In this document: piece after piece, positions 50,182 through 60,857 of the stretch | Numbering within the stretch: the stretch's first letter is position 1 | Layout: each line of letters opens with the position of its first letter | Assembly: GCA_964514285.1 (NCBI GenBank) | Contig: CAZEQC010000002.1 | Location: 58,416-122,415, forward strand | Length of the DNA: 64,000 nucleotides | From: SKLM01 sp964514285 | Lineage (GTDB): Bacteria > Chloroflexota > Anaerolineae > B4-G1 | Direction: 5' to 3' | Position numbers and translations under genes: made by a program | The notes under the pieces: model-generated | What the model saw: only the letters and a program-made list of their open reading frames with translations | Database searches by the model: none | Told to the model about the DNA's origin: nothing

Positions 50182-52378
50182 CGTGCCCCACGACCCGCAC
50201 TCTGGTCAGAAGCGTCCGGTTACCCAGCTGGCGACCGTCCTCAGCCAGGATCTTGAGACGGCCATCCCCCGGCACGTGGAGCCCCAACTCCACGTCGTAG
50301 AAGTCCGGCGGTGTCGCCTCGGCCAGTCTCAGGTCCCGAACCTCTCGAACCAAAGCGCCCTTGGACCAGTCGCTCGTGCGGGCACCCTCGTCGGTGAGAG
50401 GGCTGTCGCTGTTGGCCCAGATCTGGTTCTCCTCGCCGAGGATGTGGGCGAAGACGTGGGTGTTGGCCTCCATCGAGGCCAGGGCCTTCCAGTAAAGCGT
50501 GAGACGGACCGTCTGTCCCGGCTGCGCCACCCGTGGCTCAATCGCATATCCTATCAGCGCTATCTGGCCCCCGAAGTTGATCTCCAGGGGATTGGGGACC
50601 TCACCAGGCCGAGGTTCGATCTCGATGCGAGCAAGCTGGACCGCATCCTGACCCTCAACAGTGGAGAGGCGAGGGCCGTCGGGCCGATAGAGGCCCACCT
50701 GTACGTAGCCTTGGTCCGGCGCGTAGGCCGTCTCTGAGATCTGGACTCGGTACATATCGGCGAAGACGATGCCCGGGTCCCAGACTGTCGTTGGGTAGCG
50801 GCCCAGGCCAGGATAGGTGTCTCGTTGGGCGATCATGACCCCGGTATCGCTCATCAGGTGAACAAAGACAGCGTGCTCCTGCGCCGTGCGAGCCAGAGGC
50901 TGCCAGTAGAGGGTGACCTCCACAGCATCGCCGGGTTCAGCCGTTGTCGGCGCGACACGATAGCCAAGCAAGCGAGCAACGCCGCCGAAATTGACATCGA
51001 TCGGGTTTGGAAGGCTCTCAAGCTCAGCTGGGCTGAGAGGCTGAGGAACGGCAAACGCCGGCACCAGCACACCGACGAGGGCGTAGATGGCCAAGACGAT
51101 CATCAATCCGATCACGGCTGCGCCAGGGATCCAGCGCAAATGGTCAGGAACATATCGACCCAGCCCCCCCACCAGCAGCACCCCAAAGGCCGGCAGAGCG
51201 GGAAACAGGAAGCGTCCCATCGCTCCAGCCGGCTGGACAAGCATGTAATAGAACACGATAGCGAGAAAGACGAGCGTGGCCGTCGTCAAGGGCAACAGGC
51301 TGAGCTCCGAAGCGAAACGCTGTTTGCGGGCCAGTACGTGACCGACAAGAGCGATCAGACAGAAGGCGAGGAGCCCGCGGTAGATGGGCCGCGGCATTGG
51401 CACCTGACCGTACCCAAAACGGCCCCACAGGCTGCTCCAGAGATAGGGTAGTTTCTGCCCGATGACCCACCAGTGGCCTACGGCCGAGCGCCCGGCCCAG
51501 AGCTCATTGAGCTTGCTCATCCCCGACGGATCGCCGTAGAGACGCCAGTTGCGCAGGAACCACCAGCCGGAAAGGAGAGCGACCAGGCCCAGAATCGTCC
51601 CAGCAGCGCGCAGACCGGCGCGCCAATTGCGCGTCGGCCAGATGCGCACCAGGTAGGCCACTGCTATTGGGGCAAGCAGGCCTATCAAGTGCAGTTTAGT
51701 GAGAAGGGATAGCCCAAACATGATCCCAAGCGCCACGTCGGTCCATATGGTGGGACCTTCCCGCACCAGGCGAACGCACATGAGCAGCACGGCCGCGCCA
51801 CAAAGCGCTGCTGGAACGTCATTGCTGACGGATCCGCTCAGATAGAGGAACTGGGGATTGAAAGCCACAAGCGCAGCGCCGGCCAAGGCCAGCATGGGCT
51901 GCCCGGGGAAGACCTGATGGGCGATCCGATAAGAGAGCCAGACGGCCCCAGCACCGATGAGGCCCGTCATCCAGCGAACGACGTAGACGACCAGGGTGAT
52001 GCCTGTGAAGGGGAAGCTCTCATCGGCCCGGTGGACGTACTGGTTCTTGTTGTCAACGCCGACCTCCCAATGCCGATAGGCCCAGAATGGATTCTCCGCA
52101 GGCTGGTAATAGACGTCTTGCTCCACATCGACCCAGCAGGAGGCCAAGGCCCCGAGGGCATAGTAGAGCGGAGGATGGTGGCTCTGAGCGCGGGGCTCAC
52201 CGGCGCGTTGCACCGGCAGGTTGCGATGGGTAGCGATGTGCCGCACGTAGCGGACGTGGCGCAGCTCGTCTGTTGACTCGTAAGGCGGATTGGCAAAGGT
52301 GTAGCCAACGACCAGGGCCAAATAGACCACCAGGAGAACGGCCAGGGCACAACGCTCGATCCTCACCCGGGGGTTCAC
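50174..52378 (-). CDS. GT-C/DUF2142-like membrane glycosyltransferase with two C-terminal beta-sandwich copies, array member 3
   Basis: A 734-residue protein with a distinct N-terminal loop, FANPPYESTDELRHVRYVRHIATH (Asp37-Glu38), and SHHPPLYYALGALA, features of DUF2142/GT39-like proteins. About ten membrane spans follow. The C-terminus has two tandem copies of the domain, PNPIDVNFGGVARLLGYRV...EVTLYWQPL and PNPLEINFGGQIALIGYAI...RLTLYWKAL, each followed by (V)FVHL or FAHIL and a VQVGLYRPDG/VELGLHVPGDG strand. Start and stop overlap its neighbours by 4 and 8 bases. Confidence 0.86.
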   Translation of the reverse strand: MNPRVRIERCALAVLLVVYLALVVGYTFANPPYESTDELRHVRYVRHIATHRNLPVQRAGEPRAQSHHPPLYYALGALASCWVDVEQDVYYQPAENPFWAYRHWEVGVDNKNQYVHRADESFPFTGITLVVYVVRWMTGLIGAGAVWLSYRIAHQVFPGQPMLALAGAALVAFNPQFLYLSGSVSNDVPAALCGAAVLLMCVRLVREGPTIWTDVALGIMFGLSLLTKLHLIGLLAPIAVAYLVRIWPTRNWRAGLRAAGTILGLVALLSGWWFLRNWRLYGDPSGMSKLNELWAGRSAVGHWWVIGQKLPYLWSSLWGRFGYGQVPMPRPIYRGLLAFCLIALVGHVLARKQRFASELSLLPLTTATLVFLAIVFYYMLVQPAGAMGRFLFPALPAFGVLLVGGLGRYVPDHLRWIPGAAVIGLMIVLAIYALVGVLVPAFAVPQPLSPAELESLPNPIDVNFGGVARLLGYRVAPTTAEPGDAVEVTLYWQPLARTAQEHAVFVHLMSDTGVMIAQRDTYPGLGRYPTTVWDPGIVFADMYRVQISETAYAPDQGYVQVGLYRPDGPRLSTVEGQDAVQLARIEIEPRPGEVPNPLEINFGGQIALIGYAIEPRVAQPGQTVRLTLYWKALASMEANTHVFAHILGEENQIWANSDSPLTDEGARTSDWSKGALVREVRDLRLAEATPPDFYDVELGLHVPGDGRLKILAEDGRQLGNRTLLTRVRVVGHDE

Positions 52379-54450
52379 GGCCGCCCTCCAAGGGGGACAT
52401 ACACGACATCGGCCGCCAGCTCGCCATTGGCTCCGAGCGTTTCCCAGCGATGGGTGGTCTTGGGATCATAAAGGCCGAGTCGGAGCGCGTAGGGCCATGC
52501 GGAGGGAGCAGAGGGCAGGGTAAACCAATGAAGCTGCACGAAACGATCGCCGGGCTGGAGAGTAAGCGGATCCACCCAGAGGCCATCGTCGATGTCGAGC
52601 ACCTGCCCATCGACGTCGAGAAGGTGGGCGAAAACGGCCAACCGAGGGCCTGCATAGGTCTTGGGGGGAGGGGGTTGGGCAACGATGGGCAAGGGAGGGA
52701 GGTCGAGCGGCTGCGACACCCGCCAAGCCGTGAGAAGCACCACCTCCTGCCCCGGGATCGGGTCCACGTCCTCTAGCCAGCGGACGTGAGAGAGCGCCAG
52801 ACCGTTTGCAAACGTCGTCTCGCTTACCAGGGACTGAGAGCCGAGGACGACTTCCGGCGCATGGAGGGTGACGTCGGCGGAGATCCGCCCAGCCGGCTCC
52901 AAGAGGGCCTCAATTGCCTCGGCTGAATCGGGCCAGGAGGTAAGGAACACGCTGGAGGGCTGATGCGCCGAGGTCCAAACCAGCGCGCGCTCCGGGTTGA
53001 ACAACCGTGGCGACACGTTCTCTCGGCTCACGTCGACCTGCAGCGCGATTCGATCCCACGGCCCCTTGAGCCCACTCCCGACAGCCAGGTCGGTGATCTC
53101 GGGATGCGCATCGACGTAGTCGGCGACGTCTCGCTGATCGGCACGATAGAGGAACCGCACCATTCCTCGGTTGGGCCAGACGACGAAGTAGTCCCGGACA
53201 TCGCGGATGGCGTTGCTGACCACGAAGAGGCTTATGACGACGCTGACGGCAACGCCCAACAACGAGACCGATCCTGCTATGGGCCTCTTGGCCCGACGCC
53301 GGCCTGCGTAGAGCCCGCGGGCTATCTCGATCAGCGTCAGGGCCGGGAGGACGTACGCCACGGGTTGAGCGACGATGGTGTGACCCAGGCTGGCCGGCGG
53401 TGTGCTGATAAAGGCGGGAGAAAGCCCCAGCCCCAACCAGGGAAGGAGGAAGAAGTAGCGGGGTTCCCGCCAACGGTAAAGGCAGAGCGCCACGCCGATC
53501 CAGAGGAGCACGCCACCCAAGAGATTGAAGACCGGCCGCCCGGGAATATTGTACAACCACTCCGGGTCTCCACTGGCGTGAAACATGCCGAGGGTCTTGA
53601 CCACCGAGATCAACAACGGTTTAAGCTCTCCATCCTGCAGGGCGCGCAGCGGCGCGGCCAGCTCCGTCACCCGGGCGTCGGCTCCGATTCCCTCGATGGC
53701 TCGTCGGCTGCGGCCCTGCACGATAGCAGAAGCAAGAGGGGCCGCTATCAGGACCGTCACCAGAAGCGCTATGAGGATCCCTCGCCAGCGCCCCCGCAGG
53801 CGCTGACGGTGGAACACGGCGAGATACCCCAAGAAGACGATCAGCAGCACGGGCAAGAGACGGGAGGCGGTGTACGTGTATAGGCTCGCCCCCAGCAGAA
53901 GCCCGACAGGTATCCAACGCCAGGGCTCGGCCGCATCAGCGTCCAAACGACGCCAGAATAGATAGACGGTCGCAAGAACGAAGGGAGGCAGGCTGATATG
54001 GCGGATGGCTAGGCGACTGTACATCAAGGACCAGAAGGAGGACGACAGCGTCAGCGCTGCGACAGCGGCCACGGCACGCCGGTCGGGAAAGAGGCGCCGG
54101 ACGAGGCTATAGGTCAAAGCGATGGAGAGCGTGCCAAACATAACCGAGAGGATGTGTCCACTCAACACATTGAATCCCAGCACGGCGTGCACGGCCGCGT
54201 GGAGATGGTGGTAGAGAGGCTCGTGACCGGAGGCTCCCAGATAGTAGATCGGCAACTCGCCCTCCAGCACGCGACCAGAGAGAGCGTGGATGTTGATCAA
54301 CTCATCGTCGCGCCATCCAGGCGGGACCTCCTCCAGGCAACAGAGTCGCAGCCCCCACGCCAGGAGGAGGAGCACAACGATGAAGGCCCACTTCCAATCA
54401 CGTACAGTGGGCGCCGAGGTAGTGGGCGCCGAGGTAGTGCGCAGACTCAC
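52375..54450 (-). CDS. GT39-type membrane glycosyltransferase with C-terminal beta-sandwich, array member 2
   Basis: A 691-residue protein. The N-terminus carries a duplicated TTSAP motif coded by two perfect 15-bp repeats (54407-54436). PPGWRDDELINIHALSGRVLEG holds Asp49-Glu50, and SGHEPLYHHLHAAVHAVLG is the second motif. About 11 membrane spans follow. The beta-sandwich reads PGQEVVLLTAWRV, AVFAHLLDVDGQVLDIDDGLWVDP and YALRLGLYDPKTTHRWETLG. It is 4-base coupled on both sides. Confidence 0.88.
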   Translation of the reverse strand: MSLRTTSAPTTSAPTVRDWKWAFIVVLLLLAWGLRLCCLEEVPPGWRDDELINIHALSGRVLEGELPIYYLGASGHEPLYHHLHAAVHAVLGFNVLSGHILSVMFGTLSIALTYSLVRRLFPDRRAVAAVAALTLSSSFWSLMYSRLAIRHISLPPFVLATVYLFWRRLDADAAEPWRWIPVGLLLGASLYTYTASRLLPVLLIVFLGYLAVFHRQRLRGRWRGILIALLVTVLIAAPLASAIVQGRSRRAIEGIGADARVTELAAPLRALQDGELKPLLISVVKTLGMFHASGDPEWLYNIPGRPVFNLLGGVLLWIGVALCLYRWREPRYFFLLPWLGLGLSPAFISTPPASLGHTIVAQPVAYVLPALTLIEIARGLYAGRRRAKRPIAGSVSLLGVAVSVVISLFVVSNAIRDVRDYFVVWPNRGMVRFLYRADQRDVADYVDAHPEITDLAVGSGLKGPWDRIALQVDVSRENVSPRLFNPERALVWTSAHQPSSVFLTSWPDSAEAIEALLEPAGRISADVTLHAPEVVLGSQSLVSETTFANGLALSHVRWLEDVDPIPGQEVVLLTAWRVSQPLDLPPLPIVAQPPPPKTYAGPRLAVFAHLLDVDGQVLDIDDGLWVDPLTLQPGDRFVQLHWFTLPSAPSAWPYALRLGLYDPKTTHRWETLGANGELAADVVYVPLGGRP

Positions 54451-56663
54451 TGGCCCACGACCTCCACCGGGCGCAGGAGGATACGGTCGTCGACAAGGGT
54501 ATCACCAACGACGACGGGAAGACGGGTGGCATCCCCCCGAGCGTAGAACCCGATCTCAAGGCTGTAGCTGCCAGGAGAGAGGTCGTCCTTGACAGGGAAA
54601 CGATGGAGCTGAACGAAAGCATCGCCCGGCTGCCAGTGCCAGGAGGGGACATCAAGCCGATCCCTCTGCCCAACGACGCTGCCGCCAGAATCCAGAAGAT
54701 GGGTGAAGGCTACGAGTTCGGAGGCCAAGGGGGCGTGCGGAGCCCGCTGAACGGTGTCACGGACCCGCCAGACCGCCAGCAGCACGATCTGGCCGCCGGG
54801 CTCGACCGTCGGCGTCCGCAGATCATAGCTCAGCAAGTCGACGACCCCGCCAACGTTGACCGGCCCGTTGAGAGGCTCGTAGGTCGACCGCGGACGGCCG
54901 ACCGGATACGTGTCCGATGGGCTCCAGAACAGAGGGTTATCTCCGGCGGTCGAGAGAAGCGCTGTTAGAGCGTGTTCACCGTCGAAGCGATAAACGTCAA
55001 AACCCTCAATCAGGTCGTCAGGGCGAAACCGCCGACTATGAAGACGATGGGCATGGGACGTGAAGAAGGGCGAGAGCACCTCATCGAGCGGCGCGATGGT
55101 GGGGATGACCACGCGGCTCTCCGGCGAGTCGGGGAAGACGAGGGCGTGGCGACCATCGAACCAGCGCAGCGAGAGATCGTCTCGATGCAGGGTGATCTCC
55201 ATCGTGTACGGATCGTGGAAGCGTCCCGGGTAGATCGATGAGAGAGCCACGGCGCCGCCCTCCGGCTGGTCATCAAGATAGTGAGACTGTTCCACCAGAG
55301 CATGATGGTAAGCCACACGTACGTCTGGGTTCTGCGCCCAGACGTCGAAGTAGGCGCGAGCCGTTCGAGCAGCAGTGACTACGACGAGCGCCGCGACGAC
55401 GCCGACGGTCACCCCCGAGCTCCACCGAGCGAACGAGCGGGAGAAGAAGCGCAGAATGGTCCAGAGTCCCAACGCCAGGACGATGAAGATCGCCGGTTGA
55501 GCCGTGATAGAGCGCAACGCTGTGGCGTCGGGCCCCGTCACCAGGGCCGGGCTTACCCCGACGAGCAGCCAGAGCAGGACGAAGACGCAACGAGGATCAC
55601 GCCAACGCCAGAGACAGGCCACCAAACCGGTATAGAAGAAGGCGGCGCCCACGACGTCAAGCAGCGGACGCCCAGGGATGTTGTAGAGCCAGAGCGGGTC
55701 GCCTTGAACAGTGATCATAGGTAGCGAACGGGACACACGGCTCCACAGCCCTCCGAAACGTCCGCGCAGAGCATCCTTGATCGGCCCGCTCAGTTGCCCC
55801 AGGCGCTGCTCAGCACCGGGATGCGTGACTAAGTAGTGGATCAAAGGCGCGGCCACGAGGGCCGCAATCAAGAGCAGAGCTACTACCCCAATCAGGGAGC
55901 CCCTCCATTGGCTGCTGAGACGCCTTGCCCAGGCACCCCGCCGATCAAGTGTCTTATCTTCATGAGAGATCATCCCAGACTCGCTCTTCCCCCGTCTACG
56001 GAACGCGTGCATAAGGGCAAGATAGACCACGAACAGGCCGTAGACCGCTGGCATGGCCCGACTCGCCATATAGGTGTAGATGGAGGCGCCAAGAAACAGG
56101 CCGGAGAGGGCCCACCACAGCCAGGTTCTACCCTTCGCTGGTGAGGGAAGAGGAGAACCCTCTCCCTCCCGCGCTGATCCCCCGGTAAGCATCGCACGCC
56201 AGAGCGCATAGGCGGAGGCCGAGAAGGTGACAGCCGACGTGATGGCGCGAAGCCCAACGCGGCTGGTCATCACACACCAGAAGGAGACTGCCATCCAGGC
56301 CGCCGCGATCAACGCGGGGGCAGCGCCAAACAACCTTCGAGTTAGAAGGTAGCTCAACAGAATGAGCACCAGGGCCCAGGCAACGGTCGTCAGGCGTAGG
56401 GCCAGGTCAGTGGGCCCGAGAAGCGCCATCGAGAGAGCGACGGAATAGGGATAGAGGGGTTCGTGACCATAGCCCACAGTGAAATAGATAGGGCGGACGC
56501 CACGCAGGACGGCTGCCGCATCGTGGCCGTTGCTAGCTTCGTCGTGTGTCAGACCCGGTGGCACGCTGTCCAGTCGCCATACTCGCAGTACAATCGCTGC
56601 GATCAGAATAGCGATCAGAGCGATCAACTCCCATCGACGAATCGGCTCCCGGAATCCAACCAT
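54447..56663 (-). CDS. GT39-type membrane glycosyltransferase with C-terminal beta-sandwich, array member 1
   Basis: A 738-residue protein, first of the operon. PPGLTHDEASNGHDAAAVLRG contains Asp41-Glu42, and VGYGHEPLYPYSVALSMALLG follows. About 11 membrane spans, then VGGVVDLLSYDLRTPTVEPGGQ and the sandwich motifs AFTHLLDSGGSVVGQRDRLDVPSWHWQPGD and SLEIGFYARGDATRLPVV. There is no Shine-Dalgarno before the ATG; a TGTTATAGG box ends 9 bases upstream, so the mRNA may be nearly leaderless like the divergent gene at 56810. Donor and acceptor sugars are unknown. Confidence 0.87.
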   Translation of the reverse strand: MVGFREPIRRWELIALIAILIAAIVLRVWRLDSVPPGLTHDEASNGHDAAAVLRGVRPIYFTVGYGHEPLYPYSVALSMALLGPTDLALRLTTVAWALVLILLSYLLTRRLFGAAPALIAAAWMAVSFWCVMTSRVGLRAITSAVTFSASAYALWRAMLTGGSAREGEGSPLPSPAKGRTWLWWALSGLFLGASIYTYMASRAMPAVYGLFVVYLALMHAFRRRGKSESGMISHEDKTLDRRGAWARRLSSQWRGSLIGVVALLLIAALVAAPLIHYLVTHPGAEQRLGQLSGPIKDALRGRFGGLWSRVSRSLPMITVQGDPLWLYNIPGRPLLDVVGAAFFYTGLVACLWRWRDPRCVFVLLWLLVGVSPALVTGPDATALRSITAQPAIFIVLALGLWTILRFFSRSFARWSSGVTVGVVAALVVVTAARTARAYFDVWAQNPDVRVAYHHALVEQSHYLDDQPEGGAVALSSIYPGRFHDPYTMEITLHRDDLSLRWFDGRHALVFPDSPESRVVIPTIAPLDEVLSPFFTSHAHRLHSRRFRPDDLIEGFDVYRFDGEHALTALLSTAGDNPLFWSPSDTYPVGRPRSTYEPLNGPVNVGGVVDLLSYDLRTPTVEPGGQIVLLAVWRVRDTVQRAPHAPLASELVAFTHLLDSGGSVVGQRDRLDVPSWHWQPGDAFVQLHRFPVKDDLSPGSYSLEIGFYARGDATRLPVVVGDTLVDDRILLRPVEVVGQ

Positions 56664-56791
56664 CAGCTTTGGCCTATAACAAATCGAGGAGGCTGGCTAG
56701 CGTGCGACCGACGATAAGCCAAACCTCCCGCGGGCGCGTCAATCATACCGTGACGTCCCGGGGTTGACAAGTGGGATCGAACGGCAGATTG

Positions 56792-56800
56792 TGTTATAAT
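56792..56800 (+). promoter_or_regulatory. Extended -10 promoter of the solute-binding lipoprotein gene
   Basis: TGTTATAAT (TGn plus TATAAT, 56792-56800) ends 9 bases before the ATG at 56810. A TTGACA at 56764-56769 is 25 bases away, too far for a normal -35, so the extended -10 probably compensates. Confidence 0.65.
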
Positions 56801-56809
56801 CCGCGCATT

Positions 56810-58141
56810 ATGAATGAATCTGGAAATAGACGACAATGGCAGGGGTGGCGAGACGTGTTCATATGCCTGACGGCGCTGACTGCAGTGCTCCTCTTCGGGG
56901 CATGCGAGGGCCCGACGCTGACGCCGATCCCGATCATACCGACGGAGACGCCGACAGAGCCCGCGCCCAGCCCAACGCCAACGCCAACGCCCCAGCCAAC
57001 ACCGATGATCTCGACTCTGGAGCTGTGGTTGCCAGAGGAGCTCGACCCTTACGGCGGAGGGGAGGGCGCCAACCTCCTGGCGCGACATCTATCGGCCTTC
57101 AGCGACAACTATCCCAATGTGCAGGTCGACGTAGTGATCAAGAAGGCCCACGGACGAGGCGGTTTGATCGATTTCATGCGCACGGCGCGGGACGCCGCCC
57201 CCGGTGTGCTTCCGGATCTGGTGGTTGTGGACGCCGCGGACCTGGCCACCGTGGCCGGATCGGGGCTGATCCAGCCCCTCGATGAGTTTCTTGCTCCATC
57301 AGCTGCGGATGACCGCTTTCCGTTCGCGACGACGATGGGGAAGGTGGAGGGTGAAACGGTGGGGGCCGTGCTAGGCGCCGATATGCAACACGCAGCTTAC
57401 CGGCCAGCCTCCTTCGACGAGCCCCCCGCGACCTGGTCTCAGGTCATCTCTGCCTCGACATCGTTCCTATTCCCAGGCGGGGGGTACGATAACCGAGTCA
57501 ATGACGCGACCCTGATTCAGTATCTGGGCGCTGGGGGGAAACTGACCGACGCCGAGGGGAACCCTACGTTGGACGAAGAGGTCATGGTGAACGTCTTCGA
57601 CTTCTACAGCCGCTGTATCACCAACACCGTGATCGCCCCAACGCAAGTCCTGACCACCACACACGTGGACCAAGCCTGGAAGGCGTTCAAGGAAGGAACG
57701 GGGGGCATGACGGCGGTGCGCGCCAGCCGCTACTGGCTGGAGGCCGACGAGACCATGGCGGCAGCGCCACTCCCGACCAAGAGTGGGCAGCCGATCAGCA
57801 TCGCCCGTGGATGGGCGCTGGCAGTCGTCACGGAAGATCCAGAACGCCAGGAACTCGCCATGCAGTTGGTAGAATGGCTGACGGTTCCGGATCACAACGC
57901 ATCGTGGACCCAGGCAGCCGGCTATCTGCCGGCCACGCGCAGCGCCCTTCGGCTATGGGAGGTCTCTGAGGAGGAACGGACGGTGCTGCGAGACCTGCTT
58001 GAGGCCGCGATACCACCGCCCCGGCCCATCGTGATGGAGAGCATTGGGCCACCTATGCAACAAGCACTGACGGCGTTATTGAACGGGAACGCGTCGCCCC
58101 AGGAAGCTGCCGACGACGCGGTCGAGGCCCTCCAGCGGTAG
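56810..58141 (+). CDS. ABC-type solute-binding lipoprotein, family 1 (sugar-type), orphan
   Basis: A 443-residue protein with a signal peptide and lipobox-like LFGAC (Cys32), a Thr-Pro linker (about 45-65) and a periplasmic-binding fold: TLELWLPEELDPYGGGEGANLLARHLSAFSDNYPNVQVDVVIKKAHGRGGLIDFMRTARDAA would be the first lobe, and the family-1 end pattern (GWALAVVTEDPERQELAMQLVEWL) is present. It should bind a sugar or similar ligand. No permease or ATPase is adjacent; it may serve a distant transporter. No Shine-Dalgarno; the -10 box is 9 bases before the ATG, so the transcript is probably near leaderless. Confidence 0.85.
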   Translation: MNESGNRRQWQGWRDVFICLTALTAVLLFGACEGPTLTPIPIIPTETPTEPAPSPTPTPTPQPTPMISTLELWLPEELDPYGGGEGANLLARHLSAFSDNYPNVQVDVVIKKAHGRGGLIDFMRTARDAAPGVLPDLVVVDAADLATVAGSGLIQPLDEFLAPSAADDRFPFATTMGKVEGETVGAVLGADMQHAAYRPASFDEPPATWSQVISASTSFLFPGGGYDNRVNDATLIQYLGAGGKLTDAEGNPTLDEEVMVNVFDFYSRCITNTVIAPTQVLTTTHVDQAWKAFKEGTGGMTAVRASRYWLEADETMAAAPLPTKSGQPISIARGWALAVVTEDPERQELAMQLVEWLTVPDHNASWTQAAGYLPATRSALRLWEVSEEERTVLRDLLEAAIPPPRPIVMESIGPPMQQALTALLNGNASPQEAADDAVEALQR

Positions 58142-58171
58142 TCCTACAACAAGGATTTCCACCGTGATGGG

Positions 58172-58873
58172 TTAGGACGTGATCTGTTTCTTGTACGTGA
58201 TCTCCTCTTGCTCTCCCCCCTTGATCTCGACCAGCTTGCCGGTGACTGTGAAGATGACACGCTCACAGATGTTGGTCACGCGGTCGGCGGCGCGCTCCAA
58301 GTTGTGGGCTACCCAAAGAAGATAAGTGGCCTGATCGATAGTGCGCGGATCGGATATGATGTACGTGAGCAGCTCCCGGTAGACCTGATTGTAGAGCCCA
58401 TCGACCTCGTCGTCCTCCTGGGGAATAGCCCGGGCCAAATCCACGTCTCGCTCCGAAAAAGCCTGCAAGGCACGATCGAGCATGTCGCGTGTCTTGTCGG
58501 CCATGCGCGGGAGGTCGATCAGCGGCTTGAGAAGGGGCTCATCCCCCATCATCAAGCTGACACGGGCGATCCCTTTGGCGTAGTCGCCGATCCGCTCCAA
58601 TTCAGACGCCAGGCTCAGGATGGCAGCAATGGTACGCAGGTCACCGGCCATCGGCTGCTGGGTGGCGATGAGGGTTAAGGCTCGGGCCTCCAGTGCGTAC
58701 CGCTTTTCGTTAAGCTCGCGATCCTGCTCAATCAGCCGCTCCGCTCCCGGGTGATCCCTCTCCTTAAGAATGGCCACCGAGTTCGTGATCGCTAGCTCGA
58801 CCCTGCTACCCAACGTCAACACGTCGTCCTCTAGCTGCTGCAGGTCCCGCTCGAATGTTTCTCTTGGCATCAT
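58172..58873 (-). CDS. phoU: Phosphate signalling protein PhoU
   Basis: A 233-residue all-helical protein with the duplicated PhoU three-helix motif. Metal-binding signatures are ASELERIGDYAKGIARV and AHNLERAADRVTNICERV ('E.(I/A).(D)', repeated). PhoU inhibits phosphate uptake and the PhoR kinase when phosphate is plentiful. The Pst transporter genes are not adjacent in this window. The C-terminus (KGGEQEEITYKKQITS) is charged. Two adjacent ATG codons can start it. Confidence 0.93.
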   Translation of the reverse strand: MMPRETFERDLQQLEDDVLTLGSRVELAITNSVAILKERDHPGAERLIEQDRELNEKRYALEARALTLIATQQPMAGDLRTIAAILSLASELERIGDYAKGIARVSLMMGDEPLLKPLIDLPRMADKTRDMLDRALQAFSERDVDLARAIPQEDDEVDGLYNQVYRELLTYIISDPRTIDQATYLLWVAHNLERAADRVTNICERVIFTVTGKLVEIKGGEQEEITYKKQITS

Positions 58874-59135
58874 TCCTCCTCGTCGTCGACCGTCGGCACC
58901 GCAGAGACGCTCAAGGTAGACCGCCCCTGATCAGAAACAGTGGTTGCCGCCCAAAGAAGATTGTAGCACAAAAAAGAGACTTCGGACAGAGAGAGCTGAG
59001 CGTAGCCGGGCTCTGCCGTGCCTCCGGGCATTCAGGGGGCCGACTTTCCAGCCCAAGCATTGGGAGGTGCGAGACTAAGACTTCTTGACGTCAATTTGGG
59101 CGTTGTGAGACACACGGGATGTAGGACACCTCCGC
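58874..59135. other. Intergenic region between phoU and lpdA
   Basis: Divergent spacer of 262 bases. A TACAAT box on the minus strand (58965-58960) may be the phoU -10, with a poor -35. No ORF, repeat or structured RNA was recognised. Confidence 0.4.
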
Positions 59136-59163
59136 TTGACAGTTCACGGCGGAAGAGTAGAAT
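59136..59163 (+). promoter_or_regulatory. Promoter of lpdA
   Basis: TTGACA (59136-59141), 16 bases, TAGAAT (59158-59163), leader about 65 bases ending in AGGAGG. Confidence 0.75.
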
Positions 59164-59234
59164 GACGATGAGCGGGAGGGACTGAACAGCGATCAACCTC
59201 ACATTTTCCAACTCAGGACGCAAGGAGGACAGAG

Positions 59235-60635
<1,401 letters not shown>

Positions 60636-60743
60636 TGTCGTTTCACACAACAGCCCCTGACTTTTCCCCGCTCCAGCCCTCGTCCTCAGGGGAAGTTTGC
60701 CCAAGACAAGGCTGGGTGCAGAAGACTATGTGCCCAACGCGAG

Positions 60744-60763
60744 CCGGCGCCTTCTGGCGCCGG
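60744..60763 (+). terminator. GC-rich hairpin after lpdA
   Basis: CCGGCGCC, 4-base loop and GGCGCCGG (60744-60763), about 110 bases after the lpdA stop. No U-tract; a weak candidate. Confidence 0.4.
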
Positions 60764-60818
60764 TCTCAGCTTGAAAGGGCAAGCACGATTGAACCGTATG
60801 TGATCGCGTCGAGAGGCA

Positions 60819-60847
60819 TTGCCTCAAGGCCGCTTTCACAGTATAAT
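60819..60847 (+). promoter_or_regulatory. Promoter of the MBL-fold gene
   Basis: TTGCCT (60819-60824), 17 bases, TATAAT (60842-60847). The ATG follows 10 bases after the -10 box, so the leader is only about 4 bases. Confidence 0.78.
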
Positions 60848-60857
60848 AATCATCGCT

